Below are positions 1-7,742 of a stretch of 64,000 nt of DNA, one piece after another (the first letter of the stretch is position 1; each line of letters opens with the position of its first letter). Source of the stretch: CAYFMP01 sp964344215 (GTDB lineage Bacteria > Pseudomonadota > Alphaproteobacteria > Rhodospirillales > Casp-alpha2); contig CAYFMP010000012.1 of assembly GCA_964344215.1 (NCBI GenBank), positions 5,040 to 69,039 on the forward strand, written 5' to 3'. The notes under the pieces were generated by a model. The model ran no database searches. It was not told where the DNA came from and was given only the letters and a program-made list of their open reading frames with translations. The position numbers were made by a program, and so were the translations under genes.

Positions 1-600
1 AAGGTCAACCATCGCGGCGGCAAAGTCATCACCCTTTCCGATTCGGGCGGCACCGTCCACGACAAGAACGGCATCGACCTCGACAAGCTGGCCTGGGTCA
101 AGGAGTTGAAGAACGTGCGCCGCGGACGGATCAGCGAATACGCCGACGAGTTCGGCGCCGAGTATCTGGAGGGCCGGCGGCCATGGGGCGTGACTTGCGA
201 CGTCGCCATGCCGTGCGCGACCCAGAACGAGATTTCCGGCGACGACGCCAAGACGCTACTGGCCAACGGCTGCACGGCGGTCTGCGAAGGCGCCAACATG
301 CCGACCGAGATCGTCGGCATCAACACCTTCCTCGACGCCAAGATCCTGTTCGGCCCGTCGAAGGCGGCCAACGCCGGCGGCGTCGGCATGTCGGGCCTGG
401 AGATGAGCCAGAACGCCGAACGCCGTTCGTGGAGCGAGGAGGAATTGCGCACGCTTCTGCGCTCGATCATGGACGGCATCCACGGGCGCTGCTACCAAGC
501 CGGGCTGGAGAACGACGGTTTTTGCAACTACGTGCGCGGCGCCAACATCGCCGGCTTCCAGAAGGTGGCCGACGCCATGCTCGCGTTCGGAGTGATATAG
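1..600 (+). CDS. gdhA: NADP-specific glutamate dehydrogenase, C-terminal part
   Basis: The reading frame is open from the first base and ends at a TAG at 598-600, so the start lies outside the window. The translation matches the C-terminal half of hexameric NADP-type glutamate dehydrogenase, which interconverts 2-oxoglutarate plus ammonia and glutamate. Visible family segments are the Rossmann-domain stretch with SDSGGTVHDKNGID near the left edge, PCATQNEISGDDA, EGANMPTE, and the terminal YVRGANIAGFQKVADAM. About 199 residues are present of roughly 450 expected. The role is cytosolic nitrogen assimilation. Substrate specificity rests on family similarity only. Confidence 0.95.
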   Translation, partial: KVNHRGGKVITLSDSGGTVHDKNGIDLDKLAWVKELKNVRRGRISEYADEFGAEYLEGRRPWGVTCDVAMPCATQNEISGDDAKTLLANGCTAVCEGANMPTEIVGINTFLDAKILFGPSKAANAGGVGMSGLEMSQNAERRSWSEEELRTLLRSIMDGIHGRCYQAGLENDGFCNYVRGANIAGFQKVADAMLAFGVI

Positions 601-662
601 GGGTCGGCCGCCGACGAGACTTGGAAACAGACCGAAGGAAACTATCCGAACGGGAGGGTGGT

Positions 663-1166
663 ATGGACTTCAAGGAATTCCTTCAATTCGCCGCCACTAG
701 CGGCGATCTCAGCTACGCCGCGCTCGTCCTCGTCATGGCGGCCAGCGCCTTGGTCGCCTGGGGGATGGCCGACCGATCGCACAGACGGCGGGCGCTCGAC
801 CTGATGGCGACCGTCGAACGTCTCGAGGCGACCGTCGAGAAACAGGCGGCGAAGATCCGCGGGCAGGAAGCGACCATCCGCAGCCAAATCGCCGCCATCG
901 AGGAGCTCGAACAGCCCATCGGCCTTTCCAAGGAGACGCTGTGGGCGGTTGAGTACGCGCGGTTGAGCCTGGAGAAATCCGTCGAAGACCTGACCCGGCA
1001 GGTGTCGCGGATTTACTCCAAGAAACCGCCGCCCAAGGAGTCGGTCGAACAGGCTTCGTCGTCGGCGACAGCGGCGCTGGCCGAACTTAAAAACGCCGGC
1101 ATGAACGTGCTGGAAGTATTCTACGGCGACCCGGATACTGTCGGCCGCGGCACTTCTCCGGGTTGA
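663..1166 (+). CDS. membrane-anchored coiled-coil protein, function unknown
   Basis: This is a 167-aa protein starting at ATG 663 behind a GGGAGG ribosome binding site; the open frame extends further upstream, but that part runs through gdhA and is not credible. An N-terminal transmembrane segment (about residues 17-37, ALVLVMAASALVAWGMA) is followed by a charged helical region (about 40-90, ATVERLEATVEKQAAKIRGQ) with heptad character, so a coiled coil facing one side of the membrane is likely. The C-terminus is Ser/Ala rich. No family is recognised. It lies 62 bp after gdhA and could be cotranscribed. Confidence 0.7.
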   Translation: MDFKEFLQFAATSGDLSYAALVLVMAASALVAWGMADRSHRRRALDLMATVERLEATVEKQAAKIRGQEATIRSQIAAIEELEQPIGLSKETLWAVEYARLSLEKSVEDLTRQVSRIYSKKPPPKESVEQASSSATAALAELKNAGMNVLEVFYGDPDTVGRGTSPG

Positions 1167-1182
1167 ACTGGCGGTCGAGCGC

Positions 1183-1275
1183 TTATTCCTTCTTCTCCCA
1201 ACCGCCGCGCTCGTTTTGTTGCCAATAGGTCAGTTCGTGGCCGGCTTCCTTGTAGGCCGTCCAGCGTTGGCGGGC
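1183..1275 (-). pseudogene. orphan copy of the holC 3' end
   Basis: Read on the minus strand this stretch encodes the last codons of HolC (RQRWTAYKEAGHELTYWQQ and on to KKE-stop) but has no upstream gene. It is a duplicate of the true holC end at 3373-3465. Over 93 bases only two positions differ, both silent: the final Glu codon is GAA here and GAG there, and the stop is TAA here and TAG there. This looks like the displaced original gene end on the far side of the insert at 1276-3372. Confidence 0.85.
1187..1275. repeat. 89-bp direct repeat, copy 1 (holC 3' end)
   Basis: This block is identical base for base to 3377-3465 and in the same orientation, 2190 bp apart. It consists of holC coding sequence. 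Together the two copies bracket the low-GC gene pair at 1310-3258, as expected for integration at a gene 3' end in which the incoming DNA carries a replacement for the target's last codons. Confidence 0.95.
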
Positions 1276-1309
1276 TTCGAACTGATCCAAAAACAAAGAA
1301 GTGTCCAAA

Positions 1310-2737
1310 TCAACACATCCCGTAGATTTCTAAGATGAGGTCTCGGTTCTCGAGGTATTCTTTTTCGTCACAATTTAGACAAACCGATGCCGTATCTGAC
1401 GAAATGAAGCCATTCTTTTCCGCCATTACCACAATGGGGGCGAACAACCCTCTTCGCGAAGGAGGAACAGATTCTGGCTTGAAAAAATCTAGGGCAAATT
1501 CCTCTGATCCGATCCATTCGTCACTAGGCCTGACGTCATCGACCACAAACTCATTGAGCTCAATCTTTCTTTCGTACGTATTCCATATCTGGTACTTGGC
1601 ACTTGTAAAGCTAATGCCGAAATGTTCCATAACTCGCCGCATGTTCTCAGCACGATCCCCATCTTGATCAAAGTGCTCAAGAATCCCAGCCTGTGGAGCT
1701 AGAAACTCAATTGCGAAAGCGTTGGCCCTTGCTTCAACCTGGTCTGATGTCAACCATGGTTCATTGAGTTCTTCGTACCCGTCAACCAAAACACTCTGTA
1801 ATCGTTCATCAGGGTCCCACAGCAAGTGCCCTAACTCGTGAGCTAATGTCGATCTACGAACCCAAACATTCTCATTTAGACCATCAACGTTAACCAATAT
1901 ACCCCGATTTTGCCCGTTCGCGATGGTTGCGCCCGCCAAGTGTTTTGGCAACTGCATTTGGACAACTGGGATGCAAAGCGTTTCTTCGATTAAGCTTCTT
2001 AGGCTCTTAATGGGCTCAACTTCATCCAACCCCAACAAGCGTCGAGCTGATCGAGCCAAATCATATCCGACTTGCCAGGGAGGGTATTGGTAATTTCCAT
2101 AACGGGAATCGGTCTCAAAGCCGTACTGACCAATCTTGGGTGTTTGATCTCCGGTCGCCAAAGACCACAATTTAGTCTGTTCTTGAATCACCCATGCTGC
2201 TTCGTCGATCAACAGTATTGTAGTTGCGTCAAAATTAACCGACTCATCTCCTAGCTTTCTTAAACGAATTGCTAAATCCTCGTCGCCATCAGCACCTTCA
2301 ACAAAGGTTAGCTTCTCTGCATCTAATGCGACTGCTTGAGCAATCCGCTCAAGCAGTCGAAACGAATTGCGAGTGTTCTGGTCTTCCGCGTTTTCAATAT
2401 CTTCCTTACTAAGGTCGAGCCAACTTGCGATATCTGACTTTGATAACCCCAACTCTTCCCGACGACGCCTCAATGTAGACGCCGGTTCAGAGTTCGATTT
2501 CACCAGTATCGCGCTGCCACAACGCAACACCTCGCGCAAAGCCTCTAGCCCAAACGCGTGATACGCCTCCCAAGCAGAGAGCACTCTTCCGGTCGCATTT
2601 GGATTGAAGAGAGCGAGTTCGTCCTGACTGCGAACAAACTTCCTTAGTGAGGTTACAGCACGATCTTCAGGAGTGTCACCGGAACTCTCCGTACCGAATA
2701 TGCCTGCTAGATCATCAATATCGTGAGTCATATCCAC
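1310..2737 (-). CDS. XRE-type HTH and ImmA/IrrE metallopeptidase fusion protein
   Basis: The protein has 475 aa. About residues 86-145 form a Cro/C1-type helix-turn-helix (RRREELGLSKSDIASWLDLS and following). Residues 300-304 are HELGH, the zinc-binding HExxH motif of ImmA/IrrE (COG2856) peptidases, and 335-348 (EARANAFAIEFLAP) carries the second conserved metal-ligand segment. The roughly 80-residue N-terminal and 100-residue C-terminal flanks are unassigned. Its start overlaps the end of the upstream gene by 10 bp, implying translational coupling. XRE-COG2856 proteins cleave repressors in mobile elements or act as predicted antitoxins beside small partners. Base composition is clearly more AT-rich than the neighbouring genes, and the gene sits inside the holC-repeat-bounded insert, so recent transfer is likely. 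Confidence 0.85.
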   Translation of the reverse strand: MDMTHDIDDLAGIFGTESSGDTPEDRAVTSLRKFVRSQDELALFNPNATGRVLSAWEAYHAFGLEALREVLRCGSAILVKSNSEPASTLRRRREELGLSKSDIASWLDLSKEDIENAEDQNTRNSFRLLERIAQAVALDAEKLTFVEGADGDEDLAIRLRKLGDESVNFDATTILLIDEAAWVIQEQTKLWSLATGDQTPKIGQYGFETDSRYGNYQYPPWQVGYDLARSARRLLGLDEVEPIKSLRSLIEETLCIPVVQMQLPKHLAGATIANGQNRGILVNVDGLNENVWVRRSTLAHELGHLLWDPDERLQSVLVDGYEELNEPWLTSDQVEARANAFAIEFLAPQAGILEHFDQDGDRAENMRRVMEHFGISFTSAKYQIWNTYERKIELNEFVVDDVRPSDEWIGSEEFALDFFKPESVPPSRRGLFAPIVVMAEKNGFISSDTASVCLNCDEKEYLENRDLILEIYGMC

Positions 2738-3258
2738 TCAACAACCGATCCTCGCCGATATCTCGCCGGTCTCCCTAACTCCGTATCCCAGCCCATCGAA
2801 GCCACTTGATATCCCGCTTTCTTGAATGATCTTGCAATCGTTTCTAATTCAGCCTCATCCCTTGGCGGATATCGTCCGGAACCTCCGTTAATAATGATAG
2901 AATTCTCATCATGAAACCACAACTCACCCCCGCTATGGGCGGGATCGCCGCCAGTCAGGTTAGTGTGCGTGAGATAACCTCGACTGGGCCGCACCCGACC
3001 TTCCAGTACTTCAATAGCGAATGGGACATTATTAGCCCCTACGATCCATAGATATTTGCTTTCATTGCGAACGGGGTTTTCTGTCAAGTCAGGACAACAG
3101 GCAACCTCCCTCGAAGGAGGTAGAGTGAATTCCCTCAATCCTTCCTGTATCGTGATCATCTCGGTTTCGTCACTGCTAACAAGACCCGATAGGTCTGGGT
3201 TGCGTAAAGGATAATCCCCACGATACTCCCTAAAATGGTCTGATATATAATCGCTCAC
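2728..3258 (-). CDS. 176-aa protein of unknown function, partner of the XRE-ImmA gene
   Basis: No family is recognised. The protein starts at GTG 3258 without an obvious ribosome binding site and overlaps the downstream XRE-ImmA gene by 10 bp, so the two form one transcription unit. Visible features are a strand-rich core about residues 68-127 (KYLWIVGANNVPFAIEVLEG, then GELWFHDENSIIINGGSGRY), followed by a helical segment with DEAELETIARSFKKAGYQV. There is no signal peptide or membrane segment, so it is predicted cytosolic. Position next to an XRE-COG2856 protein makes a toxin or effector role possible, but that is inference from context only. Confidence 0.65.
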   Translation of the reverse strand: MSDYISDHFREYRGDYPLRNPDLSGLVSSDETEMITIQEGLREFTLPPSREVACCPDLTENPVRNESKYLWIVGANNVPFAIEVLEGRVRPSRGYLTHTNLTGGDPAHSGGELWFHDENSIIINGGSGRYPPRDEAELETIARSFKKAGYQVASMGWDTELGRPARYRRGSVVEWI

Positions 3259-3372
3259 GGGTTACTAGAATTGAATACGTTTCTATTGATGCTAGTTCTC
3301 TTAGCACTTTTCAATTGTGAGATCACCAAGCGATTCTAGCTTTTTGAGCATATGAAAAAGGGAGCAGGCTTC

Positions 3373-3822
3373 CTACTCCTTCTTCTCCCAACCGCCGCGC
3401 TCGTTTTGTTGCCAATAGGTCAGTTCGTGGCCGGCTTCCTTGTAGGCCGTCCAGCGTTGGCGGGCGTCGGAGACGGCGTTCGAATCGTTGCCGTCGAACA
3501 GCTCGAAACAGCGTTCGAAATCGGCCACCCTTTCGGACGCGGCGCCGTCGGTCAGGAACAAGAACTGGGCGTCGTTGACGTTGTCGTCGTTGGTCGCCAG
3601 CCATATCGGCTGTTCTTCCGGCTCGCCGTCCTTGGCCGAGCCGTGCGGCAGCCACGAATCCTGGTGGTAGGTCCACAACAGCCCGATCAGGGATTCGACT
3701 CGGTCCTCCGAGCCGGCCACCACGAGGGCACGCTTGCCGGCCTCGAGCGTCTTTTCCAGGAGCTTCGGCAGGGCGCGTTCCAGGGTCGAGCGTTCCAGGT
3801 GGTAGAAGGCGATCTCGGTCAA
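3373..3822 (-). CDS. holC: DNA polymerase III subunit chi
   Basis: The 149-aa protein begins MTEIAFYHLERSTLERALPK and has the chi-subunit pattern of a Rossmann-like accessory subunit: LLEKTLEAGKRALVVAGSED, LLWTYHQDSWLPHGSA, QPIWLATNDDN, and RFERCFELFDGND-like text near residues 100-113. Chi binds the psi subunit or SSB at the replication fork. Length is normal for alphaproteobacterial HolC. It follows the two peptidase genes on the same strand, a common arrangement with pepA. Its last 93 bases exist twice in the window (also at 1183-1275) because DNA was inserted exactly at this gene's end. The gene itself is intact. Confidence 0.9.
   Translation of the reverse strand: MTEIAFYHLERSTLERALPKLLEKTLEAGKRALVVAGSEDRVESLIGLLWTYHQDSWLPHGSAKDGEPEEQPIWLATNDDNVNDAQFLFLTDGAASERVADFERCFELFDGNDSNAVSDARQRWTAYKEAGHELTYWQQNERGGWEKKE
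3377..3465. repeat. 89-bp direct repeat, copy 2 (within holC)
   Basis: This is the copy that forms the present 3' end of intact holC and is identical to 1187-1275. The matching block stops at base 3466 toward the gene interior and, apart from one silent difference at 3376, continues through the stop codon on the other side. Confidence 0.95.
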
Positions 3823-3841
3823 TCCGTCTCCTCCCCGACCC

Positions 3842-5023
3842 CTAATCTATCACAGGCATCTCTACGGGCGCGCGTCGGGTCAGCAGTTCCGAGCCGGCTT
3901 CCGTGATGACGATGTTCTCTTCGTGCACCATCATGCGCCCCGGCGCGAACTCCATGCCGGGCTCGATGGTCATCACCATGCCGGGCACCAGCTCCGTGTC
4001 GTCGCCGTCGCGGTTCGACGGCCATTCTGTCAGTTGCAGGCCGAGACCGTGGCCCAAACGTCCGACGTTGTTGCCGATCGCCCCGGCCTTCTCGAGGACG
4101 GCGTTCATGCGGCGGAACAGATCCGTCGTCGTGGCACCGGGCTGGGCCGCGGCGATGCCGGCTTCGGTCGCTTCAAAGACGGCGGCATGGGCGCGCCGGG
4201 TTGCGTCGTCCGGCGACCCGAACGCGAAATTGCGGTCGAAGTCGCAGTAATAGCCGTCAAACGTGGTGCCGGTATCGATGATCAGGATGTCGCCGGGTTC
4301 GATGACCCGCTCGCTCGGCCCCATGATGATGTTGTCGTAACCGCCGCGGCCGGCCACCCCCATCATGTAGGGCGAGCCGTCGGCGCCGCGCTCCAGCACT
4401 TCGATACGCATGCGCCGGCACGCTTCGGCTTCCGTCATTCCGGGCTTGAGCTTCTCCGGCAGCGCCTCGAAAGCATCCGACGTCAACCGGCAGACGTGGC
4501 GTATCTTTTCGATTTCAGCGGCCGACTTGACGCCGCGAAGCTGGCGCAGAACCGGCGTCGCGTCGGCGAATACCAGAGGTTCGATAAGTTGGCCGACCCG
4601 CTCGAAATCGACCACCGGCATGCGCAGGACCATCTCGGGGCCCAGTTCGGCGCCGATGCGGCCGCTATCGGCGGCGGCTTCGCAAAGCGCTTCGGCCAGC
4701 AGCGTCACGCCGTCGTCCTCGGGGCGCGGCGCCGGCCAGGTGCGGATGTCGTCGATCCAGGTGGCGGCCATGCCGGGGCCGCCGATCTCGGGGATGACGG
4801 CGATGATCGGCGCCCCCTTCGGCACGACGACGAACCACGGCCGCGTCGGACTCGCCCAGAATTGCGAATCAAAGCCGGTAAAATAGCGGACGTGCTGTTC
4901 CGAGGTCAGCAACAGGGCATCGAGCCCGGCCGCTTCCATGGCGTGACCGGCGCGAGCGTGGCGCGCCTCGAATTCGGCAGTCTCGAAACCGCGCCGGATG
5001 CCGCTCGCTGGCGCTTCCGGCAT
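3842..5023 (-). CDS. M24 family Xaa-Pro peptidase
   Basis: This is a 393-aa metallopeptidase with an N-terminal creatinase-like domain (about 20-150) and a C-terminal pita-bread M24 domain. All five metal ligands are recognisable: Asp in IIDTGTTFDGYY, Asp in YCDFDRNF, His in GRLGHGLGLQ, Glu in TIEPGMEF and Glu in MVHEENIVI. The open frame extends 92 residues upstream, but that part overlaps pepA and is unrelated to the family, so the ATG at 5021-5023 (MPEAPASGIRRGF) is chosen, 8 bp after pepA. It probably removes N-terminal residues before proline. The exact substrate (dipeptide, peptide or creatine-like) cannot be read from the sequence. Confidence 0.9.
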   Translation of the reverse strand: MPEAPASGIRRGFETAEFEARHARAGHAMEAAGLDALLLTSEQHVRYFTGFDSQFWASPTRPWFVVVPKGAPIIAVIPEIGGPGMAATWIDDIRTWPAPRPEDDGVTLLAEALCEAAADSGRIGAELGPEMVLRMPVVDFERVGQLIEPLVFADATPVLRQLRGVKSAAEIEKIRHVCRLTSDAFEALPEKLKPGMTEAEACRRMRIEVLERGADGSPYMMGVAGRGGYDNIIMGPSERVIEPGDILIIDTGTTFDGYYCDFDRNFAFGSPDDATRRAHAAVFEATEAGIAAAQPGATTTDLFRRMNAVLEKAGAIGNNVGRLGHGLGLQLTEWPSNRDGDDTELVPGMVMTIEPGMEFAPGRMMVHEENIVITEAGSELLTRRAPVEMPVID

Positions 5024-5031
5024 CGGTTTCC

Positions 5032-6549
5032 CTACTTCGTTTCGTAGTGGTTGGCGACCAGACGTTCGAGCAGGCGCACGCCGAACGCAGTGCCGCCTTT
5101 CGGCACCACCGACGAGCCCTTCTTGGTCCAGGTGACGCCGGCGATGTCGATGTGCGCCCACGGCGTCTTGCCGACGAAGCGCTGCAGGAACTGCGCCGCC
5201 GTGATCGACCCGGCGCCGCGCCCGGAACCGATGTTCTTCATGTCGGCGGCTTCCGAATCGATGTCCTTGTCGTAGACCTCGCTCAGCGGGAACCGCCACA
5301 CCTTCTCGCCGGTCTCGAGCCCGGCCTTGGTGAGGCGCTCGGACAGGCGGTCGTTGTTGGAGAACAGACCGGCGTGCTCGTGACCCAGGCAGACGATGAT
5401 GGCGCCGGTCAGGGTCGCCAGATTGACCATGAACTTAGGCTTGAAGCGGGTGTGGGTGTAGTGCAGCGCGTCGGCCAGAACCAGTCGCCCCTCGGCGTCG
5501 GTGTTGAGGACCTCGATGGTCTGTCCCGACATCGAGGTGACGATGTCGCCGGGGCGTTGGGCGTTGCCGCCCGGCATATTCTCGACCAGGCCGACGACGC
5601 CGACGACGTTGACCTTCGCCTTGCGGCCGGCCAGCGCCTTCATCAGGCCGATGACGACACCGGAACCGCCCATGTCCCATTTCATGTCCTCCATGCCGCC
5701 GGCCGGTTTCAGGGAGATACCGCCGGAATCGAAGGTGACGCCCTTGCCGACGAAGGCGACCGGCGCGTTGGCCCTGCCTTTCGTCCTGGGCGCGCCGTTC
5801 CACTGCATGACCACCATCTTCGGCTCCCTGACCGAACCCTGGGCGACTCCGAGCAGCGCCCCCATACCCAGTTTCTTCATTTGGGCGGCACTCAGGACTT
5901 CCACACGAACGCCGAGCTTGGTCAGTTCGCGGGCGCGCTTGGCCAGCGTTTCCGGGTAGATGATGTTGGCCGGCTCGGACACCAGGTCGCGGGTCAGAAA
6001 GACGCCAGCGGCGATCTTGTCGAGGGTGGAGAAGCGGCTGCGCGCCTTGGTCGAACCCGGACAGTGAAAGACCATGCGGGTCAGGCTCGGTTTGTCGTCG
6101 GGCTTTTGTTTGGTGAGGTATTTGTCGAACCGGTACGAGGCCAGCTTGGCCCCGAAGGCGATCTCGGCGGCGACGTCGGCCGGATTGCGCTTGCCGCCGT
6201 CCTCTTTGGCGATCCTGTCGATGGCTACGGCCACCGACTTCGCGCCGCTCCCGGCCAGCGTCGAATAGATGCGCCCGCCCATCTCGTGGAGGTCGAGCTC
6301 CTTCAAGTCCTTGACCTTACCGAGGCCGACCATGAGCACGCGTTCGAGCCGGGTGCCCTGCGGCGCCAACACACTCAGGCTCTGCCCCTTCTTGCCGCGG
6401 AACCGGCTTGCCTTGATGGCACGCTTCAGCGCCCCGCGGGTCTTCTTGTCCAGGGCCTGGGCACTCGACGTAAGCTTGCGCCCGTCCATGACGCCGACGG
6501 CGACGGTCCCGGTGGCGGGCAACGGCGGGTTGGCGAAGGCAATACGCAT
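5032..6549 (-). CDS. pepA: leucyl aminopeptidase (cytosol aminopeptidase, M17)
   Basis: The protein has 505 aa, normal for PepA. The N-terminal macro-like domain is followed by the catalytic domain with VGKGVTFDSGGISLKP at 267-282 (metal and bicarbonate-site residues) and the M17 signature NTDAEGR at 349-355. Start ATG 6549 follows a GGGAGAA ribosome binding site. It heads a minus-strand unit of pepA, M24 peptidase and holC. The enzyme releases N-terminal amino acids in the cytosol. In some bacteria PepA also binds DNA; nothing here bears on that. Confidence 0.95.
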   Translation of the reverse strand: MRIAFANPPLPATGTVAVGVMDGRKLTSSAQALDKKTRGALKRAIKASRFRGKKGQSLSVLAPQGTRLERVLMVGLGKVKDLKELDLHEMGGRIYSTLAGSGAKSVAVAIDRIAKEDGGKRNPADVAAEIAFGAKLASYRFDKYLTKQKPDDKPSLTRMVFHCPGSTKARSRFSTLDKIAAGVFLTRDLVSEPANIIYPETLAKRARELTKLGVRVEVLSAAQMKKLGMGALLGVAQGSVREPKMVVMQWNGAPRTKGRANAPVAFVGKGVTFDSGGISLKPAGGMEDMKWDMGGSGVVIGLMKALAGRKAKVNVVGVVGLVENMPGGNAQRPGDIVTSMSGQTIEVLNTDAEGRLVLADALHYTHTRFKPKFMVNLATLTGAIIVCLGHEHAGLFSNNDRLSERLTKAGLETGEKVWRFPLSEVYDKDIDSEAADMKNIGSGRGAGSITAAQFLQRFVGKTPWAHIDIAGVTWTKKGSSVVPKGGTAFGVRLLERLVANHYETK

Positions 6550-6650
6550 CTGTGTTCTCCCCTAGGGTCTTATGGCTGCTCCGGCTCCGGCCGGTTGGCC
6601 GACTCTAACCGGGCCGGCGGCAAAGAAAAGTCTTTGTTGACCGCAATTTC

Positions 6651-7649
6651 TTAGGGGTCTTTCGCTTCCGCCGCAGCCAGCTCGGTCTCTACTTCGCCCA
6701 ACGATACCGCCTTGTCGTCGCGACCCCGGCCGGCCAGCCAGACCAGACCGCCCGGCAGCGCGATGACGACGACGATCAGACCCAATAGGACGGAAAGCAC
6801 CAGCGCGCCTTCGGCCGGTACCCCAATCAGTGCGAACGCCGTCACCATGGCGCCCTCGCGCACCCCCCAGCCGGCGATCGAAATGGGCAACGTCGTAACC
6901 AACAGCACCGGCGGCATCAACACCAGGCAGTCGAGCCAAGTGATGTCGAGACCGAGGCCGGCAGCAAGGATCGATACGCCGAAGGCGACGTTGACGTGGG
7001 TCAGGATGCCCCAGAACAATGCGATGGCGGCGCTCGACGGGTTGAGGAAAACGCGCCGCGTGTCGCCGCCGAGATGGGCCAGGCCGCGCACGATCCGCCA
7101 ATGTCGGAGCGACGCCGGCAGGCGGTCGAGCATCATCAAGAAAATCAATCCGGCGACGGCGGCGAACGTGACCAGGACGACGGCCGGCAGCAGCCAGCCG
7201 GCGGTGGTCTCGTCGACTTCGGAGAGAAAGAATGGCTGTGTCACGTCAACCAGGATAACCAGCGCCAACACCGCCGCCACCCGTTCCAGCATGACGCCGT
7301 TGACGGCGCCTTTGAGGTCGAGGCCGGTCTTGTAGGCCATGTAGATGCGGACCGCGTCGCCGCCGACCGACGACGGTAGGGTCTGGTTGAAAAAGGCGCC
7401 GATATAGAACAGCCTGAGTGCCTGCGCGAACTCGAGCGGCGCCCGGACCGCCCGCGAAACGGCGCGCCAGCGGAACCCGCCGATGACCATCTGCACCAAC
7501 AGCACCGCCCCGGCTGCGACCAGCGTGCCGAGCGATACGTCGGCCAGGCGCTCGCCGGCGGCGCCGAGGTCGATGTTCCGCATCAGGAACCAGATCAGGA
7601 ACCCCGACACCAGGAACTTCAGCGCCAGGGCGAGCCATTTCTTCGACAT
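6651..7649 (-). CDS. flippase-like / lysylphosphatidylglycerol synthase-type membrane protein (UPF0104)
   Basis: A 332-aa polytopic membrane protein with about eight hydrophobic segments, starting MSKKWLALALKFLVSGFLIW. The family signature around FYIGAFFNQTLPSSVGGDAV is present. An in-frame start seven codons earlier is possible, but the MSKK start has the better spacing to GGCGGAAT. Members of this family are inner-membrane proteins linked to phospholipid or glycolipid modification or flipping. No soluble aminoacyl-transfer domain is attached, so true MprF activity is unlikely. The substrate is unknown. Confidence 0.85.
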   Translation of the reverse strand: MSKKWLALALKFLVSGFLIWFLMRNIDLGAAGERLADVSLGTLVAAGAVLLVQMVIGGFRWRAVSRAVRAPLEFAQALRLFYIGAFFNQTLPSSVGGDAVRIYMAYKTGLDLKGAVNGVMLERVAAVLALVILVDVTQPFFLSEVDETTAGWLLPAVVLVTFAAVAGLIFLMMLDRLPASLRHWRIVRGLAHLGGDTRRVFLNPSSAAIALFWGILTHVNVAFGVSILAAGLGLDITWLDCLVLMPPVLLVTTLPISIAGWGVREGAMVTAFALIGVPAEGALVLSVLLGLIVVVIALPGGLVWLAGRGRDDKAVSLGEVETELAAAEAKDP

Positions 7650-7742
7650 GAAATTCCGCCGGTCTCTCACGGGCCTCGATTTCGAAGGGCCGAACCTTTA
7701 GCAGGTTCGCATCTGCCTGTCACGCGGGTGCGAGAAAAAGGC

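Noticed and set aside
183..662. Long open frame joining the region before 663 to the membrane coiled-coil gene
   Set aside because: It overlaps gdhA in another frame and reads as an Arg-rich shadow; ATG 663 has a good ribosome binding site.
1187..3465. Insertion sequence or transposon explaining the direct repeats
   Set aside because: No transposase, no terminal inverted repeats, and the repeats are holC coding sequence far longer than a target-site duplication.
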